In this document: piece after piece, positions 1 to 8,666 of the stretch
Layout: each line of letters opens with the position of its first letter
Position numbering within the stretch: the stretch's first letter is position 1
Source: Mucilaginibacter roseus
GTDB taxonomy: Bacteria > Bacteroidota > Bacteroidia > Sphingobacteriales > Sphingobacteriaceae
NCBI RefSeq assembly: GCF_021215455.1
Contig: NZ_JAJPWV010000004.1
Span: forward strand, 62,001 to 126,000
Direction: 5' to 3'
DNA: 64,000 nt
Notes under the pieces: model-generated
Database searches by the model: none
Seen by the model: only the letters and a program-made list of their open reading frames with translations
What the model was told of the DNA's origin: nothing
Translations under genes and position numbers: made by a program

Positions 1-591
1 AAAGGTATCTATCTTGCCCGGTGCGCTGTCGCTGATCCCTTTCACCATGCTAATGAACATACCCGGAATCAAGTCCTCACGGCCGAAAGTGAACACCGCC
101 GCTATTAAATGCCCTTGCCCGGTAGCAATTACATTAAACGTACGTTGCACAAACTTGACAGCGGCTGCAGGTATACCCACTGCATTCAATGCATCGCTAA
201 CACTTTTACCTTGCGCCAATTGCTGCAACAGGTTATTAACCGGCTGTATGTTAAAACCCGCCTGCTCCATAGCTTGCAGATAAAGCTCAAAATGGCTCAC
301 GCGATTACCATGCTGGTCAACATCGCTTTCTTCACCCGTAACAATTTCGTTAATCAGGTAACGGGTATTTGCACTGCCTACCGGCACCCAGGGCACATCG
401 GTACAGGTAAGCTTTTGTTGAAGTGCTTTTAAAAGCGACATAAAATCCCACACGGCAAATATATGGTGTTCCATAAAAACACCCAGATCATCAGCACTTT
501 GCATTTGTTTGTATAAGGCGTGATCAATTAACTTCGCGCGTAAAGGCGCTATCTCTTGCTTTAACTGCTCAATCCGTTCCGTGTAGTTCAT
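1..591 (-). CDS. DUF3050 domain protein, heme-oxygenase-like fold (3' end cut off)
   Basis: The gene reads leftward from an ATG at 591 and runs off the window edge after 197 codons with no stop, so its C-terminus is missing. The visible protein carries conserved DUF3050 stretches: [17 protein letters not shown] near residues 40-56, then TCTDVPWVP, a [14 protein letters not shown] segment and [10 protein letters not shown]. This family has the all-helical heme-oxygenase/TENA-like fold; its substrate is unknown to me. A TAAATTTG element ends 4 nt before the ATG, so the transcript is probably leaderless. The divergent neighbour is a membrane protein of the CREST superfamily. The family assignment is firm; no biochemical role can be read from the sequence. 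Confidence 0.85.
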   Translation of the reverse strand, partial: MNYTERIEQLKQEIAPLRAKLIDHALYKQMQSADDLGVFMEHHIFAVWDFMSLLKALQQKLTCTDVPWVPVGSANTRYLINEIVTGEESDVDQHGNRVSHFELYLQAMEQAGFNIQPVNNLLQQLAQGKSVSDALNAVGIPAAAVKFVQRTFNVIATGQGHLIAAVFTFGREDLIPGMFISMVKGISDSAPGKIDTF

Positions 592-595
592 GCGG

Positions 596-603
596 CAAAT
601 TTA
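596..603 (-). promoter_or_regulatory. -7 promoter element (TAAATTTG) of the DUF3050 gene
   Basis: On the minus strand TAAATTTG matches the Bacteroidota -7 consensus TAnnTTTG and is followed by CCGC and then the ATG at 591. No clear TTTG -33 element is visible 19-21 nt upstream. The spacing implies transcription starts at or next to the start codon. Confidence 0.5.
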
Positions 604-712
604 GCAGGTTAAATATTATTTGCATGTCATTATTCGGAAGCGCTATAAATTAGGATACCGGCACAACATTTTTTGCACAGCGGTGTTGATGGAAGTATAA
701 AACTTACACTTC

Positions 713-1474
713 ATGCTGACAGATATTTTACCGGCCGATGGTTCAGCGCTGTACACTGAAACCAATATGCATAACCTGTTTCCTGAACCATGGAACATGG
801 TTTCATCAGCACTTTTTTTAATTCCTGGTATATATTGGCTTAATAAGCTTGGCGGCTTTAACAAGCGTCACGCATTTTTAAGTATAGCCACCATGCTGAT
901 GCTAACCGGTTGTATTGGCAGCACGGTTTACCACGGCTTTAGGCAATGGCGGTTTTTTATGTACCTGGACTGGGTGCCAATTGCCTTGCTTTGCATGCTG
1001 GCCAGTATGTTCTTTATCATTAAAGTTACGGGCAAGTGGCAATGGGCAGTAATAGCACTGGTGGCATTCGGCGCTGTTGAAGTTGGCTTACGCGAGCTAT
1101 ATTTGGTTTATGACAAGCATATTATGTTCAGCATAAACTACGGCGTAATGGTGATGATGATAGTAGTGCCTTTGCTTATTCTGCTAATAAAAACCAACTG
1201 GAAGAATGGCTCATTAGTAGCGGCTGCATTTATAAGTTTTGGCTTCGCACTGTTTTTCAGGATAATTGACACCGAGGCATTGTTGCCTATGGGTACGCAC
1301 TTTTTATGGCACACCTTCGGCGCCATTGCTACATCATTTATTTTCCTGTACATCTATCGCCTAAATGGCTTTACCTACATGAAGAAACGTTTGAAACACC
1401 TGCGGGAAGAAGCGCGCGTGCTACCTATGTACGGCGATACCAATCCAACCGTTAAAGAGCGAACCGGTTCATGA
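713..1474 (+). CDS. CREST-superfamily (ceramidase-like) 7-TM membrane protein
   Basis: This 253-residue protein has about seven hydrophobic segments. It carries the signature of the CREST group of membrane hydrolases (alkaline ceramidase, PAQR, Per1): a Ser and His four residues apart (S70, H74, in GSTVYHG), an Asp at the start of the next helix (D86, in MYLDWVPI), and an HxxxH pair in the last helix (H196 and H200, in THFLWHTF). In this superfamily these residues bind zinc and hydrolyse amide bonds. The substrate cannot be read; sphingolipid is plausible because Sphingobacteriaceae make sphingolipids, but that is inference. Start ATG 713 is the first in frame; an ATG at 767 is the alternative. 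A terminator follows directly. Confidence 0.7.
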   Translation: MLTDILPADGSALYTETNMHNLFPEPWNMVSSALFLIPGIYWLNKLGGFNKRHAFLSIATMLMLTGCIGSTVYHGFRQWRFFMYLDWVPIALLCMLASMFFIIKVTGKWQWAVIALVAFGAVEVGLRELYLVYDKHIMFSINYGVMVMMIVVPLLILLIKTNWKNGSLVAAAFISFGFALFFRIIDTEALLPMGTHFLWHTFGAIATSFIFLYIYRLNGFTYMKKRLKHLREEARVLPMYGDTNPTVKERTGS

Positions 1475-1490
1475 AAAAAGGACTATAAAA

Positions 1491-1525
1491 GAAAAGCGGC
1501 AGATTGATCTGCCGCTTTTCTTTTA
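1491..1525. terminator. Bidirectional intrinsic terminator
   Basis: Perfect 13-bp stem GAAAAGCGGCAGA / TCTGCCGCTTTTC with a 4-nt TTGA loop. A-rich and T-rich flanks on the two sides let it serve both the CREST gene and the convergent fmt gene. Confidence 0.85.
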
Positions 1526-1537
1526 TGTATTATGCGA

Positions 1538-2455
1538 TCACAGCCTTACCCCTCTTAAAAACTCTTCTATACCCATTCGCTTCTTACCTTCCAACTGTAC
1601 ATCGGTCAGGATGATAAAGCCATCGGGAGCTGCAAATTTAAGATTGGTTTTATTATCGGTTAAAAAGCCGCCGGGTTGTATTCCGGGTTCGGTTTCGGAA
1701 TACTCAGCGTTAAATATTTTTAATATTTTGCCATTTAAAGTAGTGTAGGCCGTTGGTACCGGACTAAGGCCACGTATCAAATTGTATATCTTCAATGCCG
1801 GTTGCGTCCAATCAATCGCGCCAAGTTCTTTGGTCAGTTTTGGGGCGTGTTGCAACTCTTCTCCTGTTCCCAATTGGTGCTGCGGATGCTCATGATAGCG
1901 GCCACTTTCAATAGCTTTAACAGTTTTTACCAATAGGCCTGCGCCTTTGTTCATCAAGCGGTCATGTAGTTCGCCTGCGGTTTCCTGGCCGGTGAGGGTT
2001 ACCTTCTCTGTAAACAGCACATCTCCGGTATCAATTTCATGTTTTAAGAAGAAGGTAGTTACGCCGGTTTCCTTTTCGCCATTTATCAGCACCCAGTTGA
2101 TAGGCGCCGCGCCGCGGTACTGTGGTAAAAGCGAGGCATGCAGGTTTATAGTACCTTTTGGCGGCATACTCCACACTACCTCAGGCAACATACGAAAGGC
2201 AACCACCACTTGCAGGTCGGCTTCTAAGGCCTTAAGCTGCTCTAAAAATTCCGGGCTTTTCAGCTTTTCGGGTTGTAATACCTTGATGCCGTTGGCTACG
2301 GCGTATTGCTTTACGGCACTCTCGCTTACTTTTTGCCCCCTGCCAGCGGGCTTATCGGGCGCGGTAACTACGGCCACAATATCGCAACCGGAGGTTATCA
2401 AAGCGTCTAACGATGCTACGGCAAATTGGGGGGTGCCCATAAATACAATTCTCAT
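1538..2455 (-). CDS. fmt: Methionyl-tRNA formyltransferase
   Basis: This 305-residue enzyme transfers a formyl group from 10-formyltetrahydrofolate to initiator Met-tRNA in the cytoplasm. The N-terminus MRIVFMGTPQFAV is the classic Rossmann start. The formyltransferase motif NLHASLLPQYRGAAP contains the catalytic Asn104 and His106, and Asp142 lies in HEIDTGDVLF. The C-terminal tRNA-binding barrel covers roughly residues 205-305. Length is normal for the family. It stands alone, convergent with the CREST gene across a shared terminator and upstream of nothing co-directional within 80 bp. Confidence 0.97.
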   Translation of the reverse strand: MRIVFMGTPQFAVASLDALITSGCDIVAVVTAPDKPAGRGQKVSESAVKQYAVANGIKVLQPEKLKSPEFLEQLKALEADLQVVVAFRMLPEVVWSMPPKGTINLHASLLPQYRGAAPINWVLINGEKETGVTTFFLKHEIDTGDVLFTEKVTLTGQETAGELHDRLMNKGAGLLVKTVKAIESGRYHEHPQHQLGTGEELQHAPKLTKELGAIDWTQPALKIYNLIRGLSPVPTAYTTLNGKILKIFNAEYSETEPGIQPGGFLTDNKTNLKFAAPDGFIILTDVQLEGKKRMGIEEFLRGVRL

Positions 2456-2537
2456 GGTATTTGTTTTTTAGATGTATTGCATAAAAATAAGCATCGCGCC
2501 CGAAAAGTTTTATATCAAAAATCAGTTTTATGCCATT

Positions 2538-3791
2538 TTACGGATATAAGAGATATTTACTGCGCATCTGTTTAAATTTACTTAACCCCGGCTCCCAGGT
2601 AGCCCGTATCTGTGATTCGGTTTTACCGGCCGCTATTTGTTGTTGCAAGGCTTTTGTACCTACCAGTTTAAGGAAATAGGCATTAAAAAATTTACTCTTA
2701 TCAGGAAATGCCTTATACATATCCATCAACCAGGTCAAATTAAGCTTGCCTGTTTTTTTAAATACCGATGCATCATAATTTCGCAAATCGATACCGTAAC
2801 AGGTATTGCCTTTTTGCGGTGGATTATCACTCACTCCCGGAATGCTTATCGGTGTAAACGAAAAATCAAACTCGCCTTTGAGCAATGGATGGCCAGCTAC
2901 CTGGAACGGGAATTGGGTACCCCTGCCCAGGCTAAATGTGGTACCCTCAAACAAACAAGTACTGGCGTATAATAAAATAGATTGTTGTGTATTTAGATTG
3001 GGCGACGGGTGCACGGGCAGCGTGTAGTCCGACTGATGCGTGTAGCCTTCCATCTTTACAATTTTCAAATTACATTGTACACCGTTGTTCAGCCATTTTT
3101 CACCATTAATCATCTGCGCATATTCGGCCATCGTCATACCGTGGCTGATAGGTATAGGGTGCATGCCCACAAATGATTTATAAGCGGGGTCCATAATTGG
3201 CCCGTCAATAACAAATCCGTTAGGGTTGGGCCTGTCTAATACCATCAGCGGAATATTATTCTCGGCGCAGGCTTCCATCACATAATGCAGGGTTGATATA
3301 TAAGTATAAAAGCGCGCACCCACATCCTGAATATCAAAAACCATCATATCGATGCCTTTTAAATCGTCGGCGGTGGGTTTGTAGTGTTTGCCATACAAGG
3401 ATACTACCGGCAAGCCCGTTGATTGATCAACCTCGTCACCCACCTTGGCGCCATTAGCGGCATTACCCCTGAAGCCATGTTCGGGACCAAATATCTTTTT
3501 TATGCTAACACCCCTTTTTAACAAGCTGTCCACGGTAAGTTTACCGTCCGTCCCAATTATCGATGTTTGATTGATCAGCATACCTATATTTTTTCCTTTG
3601 AGCTGATCTACGTAGGCCTCAGTGCGGTCGGCAGCGGTAATTATTTTTGCCGGGGCTTGTTGCTTGTTAACAGCAACGGTATCAGCTTTGGCAGCAGGCT
3701 TTGAGCTTTCGGTTACGGGCTGGCCGCATGTTGTGGCGCCCAGCAACATACCGGTGGTAGCTAAGCGTAAAAAAATTGTAGCGGGTATCAT
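2538..3791 (-). CDS. DUF1343 / NamZ-type exo-beta-N-acetylmuramidase, exported
   Basis: The 417-residue product belongs to DUF1343, whose characterised member NamZ removes terminal N-acetylmuramic acid from peptidoglycan fragments. Visible family motifs are LINQTSIIG (~70), KIFGPEHGFRG (~101), a VFDIQDVGARFYTYISTL block (~152), VLDRPNPNG (~185) and EGTTFSLGRGTQFPFQ (~290). The N-terminus is hydrophobic and has a Cys at about residue 22, but the residues before it (ATTC) do not fit the usual lipobox, so lipoprotein status is uncertain; export to the periplasm is likely. A low-complexity Ala/Lys-rich linker follows. It probably recycles cell wall fragments. The gene is divergent from the LolC/E-like permease. 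Confidence 0.88.
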   Translation of the reverse strand: MIPATIFLRLATTGMLLGATTCGQPVTESSKPAAKADTVAVNKQQAPAKIITAADRTEAYVDQLKGKNIGMLINQTSIIGTDGKLTVDSLLKRGVSIKKIFGPEHGFRGNAANGAKVGDEVDQSTGLPVVSLYGKHYKPTADDLKGIDMMVFDIQDVGARFYTYISTLHYVMEACAENNIPLMVLDRPNPNGFVIDGPIMDPAYKSFVGMHPIPISHGMTMAEYAQMINGEKWLNNGVQCNLKIVKMEGYTHQSDYTLPVHPSPNLNTQQSILLYASTCLFEGTTFSLGRGTQFPFQVAGHPLLKGEFDFSFTPISIPGVSDNPPQKGNTCYGIDLRNYDASVFKKTGKLNLTWLMDMYKAFPDKSKFFNAYFLKLVGTKALQQQIAAGKTESQIRATWEPGLSKFKQMRSKYLLYP

Positions 3792-3876
3792 ATATAAGTT
3801 TTTCAGTTGGTAATTTAAGTAAACGTTTTTTAGCGGTAAAACCGCATATTTGCGAAGTTACAAAAATCATACTGCT

Positions 3877-5097
3877 TTGAATTTTTCGTCGTTTATTGCC
3901 GGCCGTATTACCTTTAAATCAAAACGTACGTTCTCAAAACTGATCGTACGGATTGCTGTGGTAGGCATTATGCTGGGCCTGGGGGTAATGATCCTCTCCA
4001 TCGCCATTGTAAAAGGCTTTAAGCAGGAGATACGCGAAAAAATCCGTGGCTTTGCCGGGGATATGCAGGTGGTGAAGTTCGACCTTAACAACTCCTACGA
4101 GAACTCACCTTTTGTAAAGGATGATCACTTTGTTCAGCAAGCTTTAAAAGACAAGCAAATCATCAGTATAAAACCCTTTGCCACCAAACCGGCTATTATA
4201 AAGGCTAATGACGAGATTGAGGGCATAGTGCTTAAAGGCGTTGATAAAACGTACGACTGGAAGGTATTCGCCAAAACGTTACTTGAAGGTAAATACATTG
4301 ATTTTAGCGACTCAGTTAAAGCGAACGAGCAGGTAATGATATCGCGCCATACGGCTGACAGGCTAAAGCTAAAAGCAGGCGATGATATACTGATGTATTT
4401 TGTGCAGGAGCCCCTGCGTAAACGTAAGCTAACCATAAGCGGCATTTACAGCTCAGGGGTTGACGAGGTTGATAAAACCTTTGTAATAGGCAGCCTGCCG
4501 CTTATTCAGCGCCTTAACAATTGGGAAAATAATGAAATTGGCGGTTATGAGGTTCGTGTAGCTGATTTTGATAAGCTGGACAAGGCTGACATTTATATGG
4601 ATACCGTTATACCGGTGCGCCTTAAATCATACACCATACAACAAAATTACCCAACCATTTTTGAGTGGCTGCAACTGCTGGATGTTAACGCCCGCGTTAT
4701 GCTTATACTGATGCTGATAGTTGCTGTAATCAATATGATTTCGGCTTTACTGATCATGATCTTGGAGCGTACATCCATGATAGGAATGCTTAAAGCATTG
4801 GGTGCGACCAACTGGCGTATTCAAAAAATATTTTTGTACAACGCGTTCTATCTTATTGGCCTTGGATTGATATTAGGCAATTTATTTGGCGTTGGCCTCG
4901 GTTTATTTCAGCACCAAACACACTTTTTTAAGTTAGACCCTGCATCCTATTACATGGCCTTTGTACCGGTACAAATAAACTGGCTGGATGTGTTTTTACT
5001 TAACGCCGGTACACTGGTGGTTTGCCTACTGGTGCTACTGATCCCATCGGCATTGGTTAGCAAGATATTACCGGTTAAAGCTATCCGCTTTAAGTAA
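3877..5097 (+). CDS. LolC/LolE-type FtsX-family ABC transporter permease
   Basis: This ~406-residue inner-membrane protein has one N-terminal helix (~residues 25-50, VVGIMLGLGVMILSIAIVKGF), a periplasmic MacB/FtsX core domain of about 230 residues, and three C-terminal helices. That is the layout of the lipoprotein-releasing LolC/E permeases that extract lipoproteins for transfer to the outer membrane. The reading frame is open from a TTG at 3850, but that TTG overlaps a promoter-like CATATTTG. I prefer the TTG at 3877 because the product then starts LNFSSFIAGRI, the usual family N-terminus. No ATPase (LolD) gene lies alongside. Confidence 0.85.
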   Translation: MNFSSFIAGRITFKSKRTFSKLIVRIAVVGIMLGLGVMILSIAIVKGFKQEIREKIRGFAGDMQVVKFDLNNSYENSPFVKDDHFVQQALKDKQIISIKPFATKPAIIKANDEIEGIVLKGVDKTYDWKVFAKTLLEGKYIDFSDSVKANEQVMISRHTADRLKLKAGDDILMYFVQEPLRKRKLTISGIYSSGVDEVDKTFVIGSLPLIQRLNNWENNEIGGYEVRVADFDKLDKADIYMDTVIPVRLKSYTIQQNYPTIFEWLQLLDVNARVMLILMLIVAVINMISALLIMILERTSMIGMLKALGATNWRIQKIFLYNAFYLIGLGLILGNLFGVGLGLFQHQTHFFKLDPASYYMAFVPVQINWLDVFLLNAGTLVVCLLVLLIPSALVSKILPVKAIRFK

Positions 5098-5103
5098 TTA
5101 GTT

Positions 5104-5937
5104 CTAAAGTTTATTCAGCTCATCAAGTAAACCCTTGCTAAGGCGGTTAAAATAACGCTTTACACCAAAGCCCATTACGGATTGTATACCACGCGCGGCA
5201 TTAGTTAAAAACACTTCATCTGCCTCGTATAGTATCTCCGGGTTTATCTGCGCCTCGGTAACACCAATGTTGTTTGCTTTAGCTAAATTGATAACCACCT
5301 GACGCATCACCCCTTCAACGCAACCTTCGCTTAAAGCCGGGGTATACAGGTGATTATTATACCAGATGAATATATTAGAGCTGCTGGCTTCGCAGAGATA
5401 GCCGTTTTGATTTAGCAGAAATACATCGTCCAAACGGTTTTGCTCTTTGTAGATGCCTGCCATTACGTAGATAAGCGAGTTGCACGTTTTTATACCCGAT
5501 AGATAGTTGGAAGGCTTAGGCAGTTCGGTAAACACATCCATAATCAGGCCCTTATCGTTCAAAAAATAACGGGGCTCATCCATCGGTTGCAACTCAAGGC
5601 TGTAACCCATTTTGTTTTGCGTTGGCGTATACAAACCATCCGCATCTCGATAAACAGTCAGGCGTAAACGGGCGTGCTTAGCCTTATTGCGGGTGGCAAG
5701 TTCTTCGGCCTTATTTTTTAAAAACCAGGCATCGGTTTGCGAATAGCCATCAATTTTAAGCGCCTTCATACCGCGCTGCAAGCGGTCGGCGTGCAGGTCG
5801 GCAAATTTGAGTTTACCTTTCATCATTCGCATACTCTCAAACAAGCCATCCCCATATCGGTAACTACGGTTGGCGGTAGTTAACAGTTTGGAATCAGCAG
5901 GTACAATTTCGCCATTAAAATTGATGTACAAAGGCAT
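5104..5937 (-). CDS. Class IV PLP aminotransferase (candidate aminodeoxychorismate lyase)
   Basis: The 277-residue protein has the fold-type IV pattern: YRYGDGLFESMR near residues 27-37, the PLP lysine K150 in SGIKTCNSL, and the glutamate E183 in LCEASSSNIF, which contacts the pyridine nitrogen. The C-terminus has EVFLTNAARGIQSV. Family members include branched-chain and D-amino-acid aminotransferases and aminodeoxychorismate lyase (PabC). A PabB-type synthase at 16870-18153 lacks an adjacent PabC, so this gene is a reasonable candidate for p-aminobenzoate synthesis, but that is inference. Its 3' end lies 6 nt from that of the convergent permease gene. Confidence 0.8.
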   Translation of the reverse strand: MPLYINFNGEIVPADSKLLTTANRSYRYGDGLFESMRMMKGKLKFADLHADRLQRGMKALKIDGYSQTDAWFLKNKAEELATRNKAKHARLRLTVYRDADGLYTPTQNKMGYSLELQPMDEPRYFLNDKGLIMDVFTELPKPSNYLSGIKTCNSLIYVMAGIYKEQNRLDDVFLLNQNGYLCEASSSNIFIWYNNHLYTPALSEGCVEGVMRQVVINLAKANNIGVTEAQINPEILYEADEVFLTNAARGIQSVMGFGVKRYFNRLSKGLLDELNKL

Positions 5938-6009
5938 GCCTGTAGGTAAACGTTTTTGATGTTAAGATGTGATTTTAGACAACTCTTGCCCTGTATTGTT
6001 TCAATACAG

Positions 6010-7053
6010 TTAGTCCTGCTTTTGATTGTTGGTATTGGCATATTTACGCCATTTCTGTAAAACCGACTCAAAATCAGCGGGCAAAGTAGCCTCAAAGCCC
6101 ACATATTTTTTTTGTGTTGGATGCTTAAAGCCCAGCGTTTGCGCGTGCAGGGCCTGCCTTGGCATCATCTCGAAGCAATTCTCAACAAACTGTTTGTATT
6201 TGGTAAAAACGGTACCCTTTAAAATTTTATCACCGCCATAGGTAGCATCACTAAACAGTGGGTGGCCTATGTGTTTCATGTGCGCGCGTATTTGGTGCGT
6301 GCGGCCGGTTTCAAGCTGGCACTCTATCAAGGTAACATATCCTAAACGCTCTAATACGCGGTAATGCGTAACAGACCATTTGCCTTTTTCTTCAGTGTCA
6401 TACACATCCATTACCCGCCTGTCGCTGTGGCTGCGGCCTATATAGCCGGTAACCGTACCATCCTCGGCAATATCTCCCCATACCAGGGCAATATACTTAC
6501 GGGTAATGGTATGATCAAAAAACTGCTTGGCCAGGTAATTCATGGAACGCTCGTTTTTGCTGATCACCAGCAAACCAGAGGTATCTTTATCAATACGGTG
6601 AATCAATCCCGGGCGGCCATCATTGCCCGGCATGGTTGGCAATTGCTGAAAATGGTGCACCAGCGCGTTCACCAAAGTACCCGTATAGTTATTATACCCC
6701 GGATGCACCACCATACCCGGCTCTTTATTTACAATGAGCACATCATCGTCTTCGTAAACAATGTTAAGCGGTAAATCTTCCGGGTAAACCTCAGTGTCTC
6801 GCGGCGGATGTGGCAGCACAACTGATATAATGTCAAGCGGCTTTACTTTATAGCTTGATTTTATGGGTTTATCGTTAACCAGTACGTTACCCAGGTCAAT
6901 AGCGTTTTGTATACGGTTACGGGAGGCATTCTCTACCCGGTGCATCAAAAACTTATCAATACGCAACAGCGATTGCCCTTTGTCAACCACAATGCGCAGG
7001 TGCTCGTACAAATCCTGCTCTTCTTGTTCTATCAGTTCTATATCCTCGGCCAT
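6010..7053 (-). CDS. rluD: RluD-type 23S rRNA pseudouridine synthase
   Basis: This 347-residue enzyme has an N-terminal S4 RNA-binding domain (roughly residues 27-80) and a RluA/RluD catalytic domain. The catalytic Asp is Asp155, in GLIHRIDKDTSGLLV. Other marks are NKEPGMVVHPG and GRTHQIRAHMKHIGHP. The family isomerises uridines in the large-subunit rRNA; RluD itself modifies helix 69. The frame is open upstream to an ATG at 7119, but I place the start at 7053 (MAEDIEL) because a TACTTTTG promoter element lies at 7059-7066, inside the longer version, and family members lack the extra 22 residues. Transcripts are then leaderless. The exact rRNA target is inferred. Confidence 0.9.
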   Translation of the reverse strand: MAEDIELIEQEEQDLYEHLRIVVDKGQSLLRIDKFLMHRVENASRNRIQNAIDLGNVLVNDKPIKSSYKVKPLDIISVVLPHPPRDTEVYPEDLPLNIVYEDDDVLIVNKEPGMVVHPGYNNYTGTLVNALVHHFQQLPTMPGNDGRPGLIHRIDKDTSGLLVISKNERSMNYLAKQFFDHTITRKYIALVWGDIAEDGTVTGYIGRSHSDRRVMDVYDTEEKGKWSVTHYRVLERLGYVTLIECQLETGRTHQIRAHMKHIGHPLFSDATYGGDKILKGTVFTKYKQFVENCFEMMPRQALHAQTLGFKHPTQKKYVGFEATLPADFESVLQKWRKYANTNNQKQD

Positions 7054-7058
7054 TAGCG

Positions 7059-7066
7059 CAAAAGTA
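7059..7066 (-). promoter_or_regulatory. -7 element (TACTTTTG) of the rluD-like gene
   Basis: TACTTTTG matches TAnnTTTG and is separated from the ATG at 7053 by five bases (CGCTA). It decides the start-codon choice, since the upstream ATG at 7119 would not be transcribed from it. Confidence 0.5.
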
Positions 7067-7174
7067 ACCGTTTTTAACCAATTTGTTACGTATTGAATTT
7101 TATGTGATGTAACCTTCAAATTTATGTTACCGTAAAATTAACCGTTAAAAAACCAATTATTCAACCATATTCAC

Positions 7175-7555
7175 ATGAAAGAGGAGTTCACTATATCAGT
7201 AATTGAGACTGATATGACCAATTTGATATCATCTAAGATAAGCCCGAATGATTTTATAGATGATTTATTTGCCGACGAGGAAAATAACGAGGTGTTACTA
7301 ACCACCTGCCAATATTACCATCAAACCAAAGGAGAAAGTCCGGATCTAACGGATATAAAAATTAAAGATATATCGTTTGATGTCACGCGATTGACCGGGG
7401 AAATGCAGACTGAATACATCCTTGCATATCAATCCGTACCGGCAATTAACAACACAGCCGGGAAGCTTACATGGCAGTTTACGGTAGACCCGCATGAAAT
7501 GACGGTACATTTTATTGGGAAAGATATCCCGGTGCGATCAGCACAATTTAAATAG
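7175..7555 (+). CDS. Hypothetical protein, 126 aa
   Basis: I do not recognise this family. The product is a soluble, acidic 126-residue protein without signal peptide or membrane segment. The N-terminal half is rich in Asp and Glu, with a FIDDLFADEEN stretch near residue 28. The C-terminal half looks like beta strands (KLTWQFTVDPHEMTVHFIG). An ATG is preceded by an A/T-rich leader and the frame is open with normal codon use, so it is probably real. It stands alone between the divergent rluD-like gene and the ACC deaminase-like gene. No function can be assigned. Confidence 0.6.
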   Translation: MKEEFTISVIETDMTNLISSKISPNDFIDDLFADEENNEVLLTTCQYYHQTKGESPDLTDIKIKDISFDVTRLTGEMQTEYILAYQSVPAINNTAGKLTWQFTVDPHEMTVHFIGKDIPVRSAQFK

Positions 7556-7607
7556 GCCGCACATAACGTTCACCTGTTTTTCGGCGTTGGCTTAGTTAAT
7601 TCTTAAT

Positions 7608-7637
7608 ATTGTAACGCGGTTTATGCCGTGTTACAAT
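7608..7637. promoter_or_regulatory. Inverted repeat just upstream of the ACC deaminase-like gene
   Basis: Arms ATTGTAACGCGG (7608-7619) and CCGTGTTACAAT (7626-7637) pair with one mismatch around a 6-nt TTTATG centre. The right arm ends one base before the ATG at 7639. It could be an operator overlapping the promoter, or an mRNA hairpin hiding the start site. Confidence 0.45.
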
Positions 7638-7638
7638 T

Positions 7639-8526
7639 ATGCGCTTGGATCTGGAGATACATAGTCCATTGGAGGAAGTAAACCTGCCGGCATTTACTAA
7701 ACATGGTGTGCGGGTATTCGTAAAACGCGATGATCTGATCCATCCGTTAATATCAGGCAATAAATGGCGTAAGCTGAAATACCTGCTAAAAAAAGCGGAT
7801 GCCGAAAGTAAACAGCATTTGGTTACCTTTGGCGGAGCTTACTCTAACCATTTATTGGCCACTGCCGCAGCCGCAGCTAAGTTTGGCTTTAAGGCCACCG
7901 GATTTGTGCGTGGTGAGGAAGTGCAAAACGACACCCTGCTTTTATGCCGGCTGCATGGTATGCAACTGATATTTACCAGCCGCGAGAGCTATCGTGATAA
8001 GGCAGCTCTTTTCAATAATCATTTCGCCGGCGATACAAATGCCTTTTTTATTGACGAAGGCGGCGCCTCGCCCGAGGCAGCCCTGGGCTGCAGTGAATTA
8101 GTTGACGAATTGCCTTTTGCGTTTGATCACGTATTTTGCGCCTGCGGTACCGGCACCACAGCGGCAGGCATTATTAACGGACTAAATAAACATCAACTTA
8201 AAACACAATTCCACGCCATACCTGCGCTTAAGAATGGCAATTTTTTGCGGAATGATATTGATAAATTCTTGACTCACCCGCATCCTTTTCATTTACATAA
8301 CCAATATCATTTTGGAGGTTATGCCAAAACAACGCCTAAGCTTATCGGCTTTATAAAAACATTTACCGCAGCAACCGGAATTTTAATTGAACCAGTTTAC
8401 ACCGGCAAGATGCTTTACGCTTTGGTTGATATGGTAAAGCAGGGCGAATTCGCGTCGGGCAGCCGCATACTTGCCGTGCATACCGGCGGTATAATGGGCC
8501 TTTTTGGTATGGCCAACAAATTCTGA
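7639..8526 (+). CDS. PLP-dependent ACC deaminase / D-cysteine desulfhydrase family enzyme
   Basis: The 295-residue protein has the N-terminal signature of this fold-type II PLP family: VFVKRDDLIHPLISGNKWRKL, with the Schiff-base lysine at about K42, followed by TFGGAYSNHLLATAAAA. A phosphate-binding glycine-rich segment (ACGTGTTAAG) occurs near residue 175. Members cleave 1-aminocyclopropane-1-carboxylate to 2-oxobutyrate or degrade D-cysteine to pyruvate and sulfide; the residues that separate the two cannot be judged safely here. At 295 residues it is shorter than true ACC deaminases (~338), which favours the desulfhydrase-like side. A strong inverted repeat touches its start codon. Confidence 0.85.
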   Translation: MRLDLEIHSPLEEVNLPAFTKHGVRVFVKRDDLIHPLISGNKWRKLKYLLKKADAESKQHLVTFGGAYSNHLLATAAAAAKFGFKATGFVRGEEVQNDTLLLCRLHGMQLIFTSRESYRDKAALFNNHFAGDTNAFFIDEGGASPEAALGCSELVDELPFAFDHVFCACGTGTTAAGIINGLNKHQLKTQFHAIPALKNGNFLRNDIDKFLTHPHPFHLHNQYHFGGYAKTTPKLIGFIKTFTAATGILIEPVYTGKMLYALVDMVKQGEFASGSRILAVHTGGIMGLFGMANKF

Positions 8527-8587
8527 AACTATAAACCAAATCTACATCCGGTATAAAATACAGCTTTAAACATTTTAAACTTACTTT

Positions 8588-8620
8588 TTTGACATACGGT
8601 TCAAAAACCGCTTAAATTTA
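8588..8620 (+). promoter_or_regulatory. Candidate promoter of lat with an inverted repeat in its spacer
   Basis: TTTG at 8588-8591 and TAAATTTA at 8613-8620 (7 of 8 to TAnnTTTG) lie 21 nt apart, the Bacteroidota promoter layout. The spacer contains CGGTT-CAAA-AACCG at 8597-8610, a 5-bp inverted repeat where a repressor could bind. About 46 nt of leader follow before the ATG. Confidence 0.4.
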
Positions 8621-8666
8621 ATTTTTTGGGCGTTTTTAGTATGTTTGTTTATAAACTTATTTAGTT

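Noticed and set aside
1947..2471. 174-codon plus-strand ORF
   Set aside because: Antisense shadow of fmt, whose motifs are complete on the other strand.
6364..6774. 136-codon plus-strand ORF
   Set aside because: Antisense to the conserved catalytic domain of the rluD-like gene.
7054..7119. N-terminal extension of the rluD-like protein
   Set aside because: It contains the TACTTTTG promoter element, and the extra 22 residues are not family-like.
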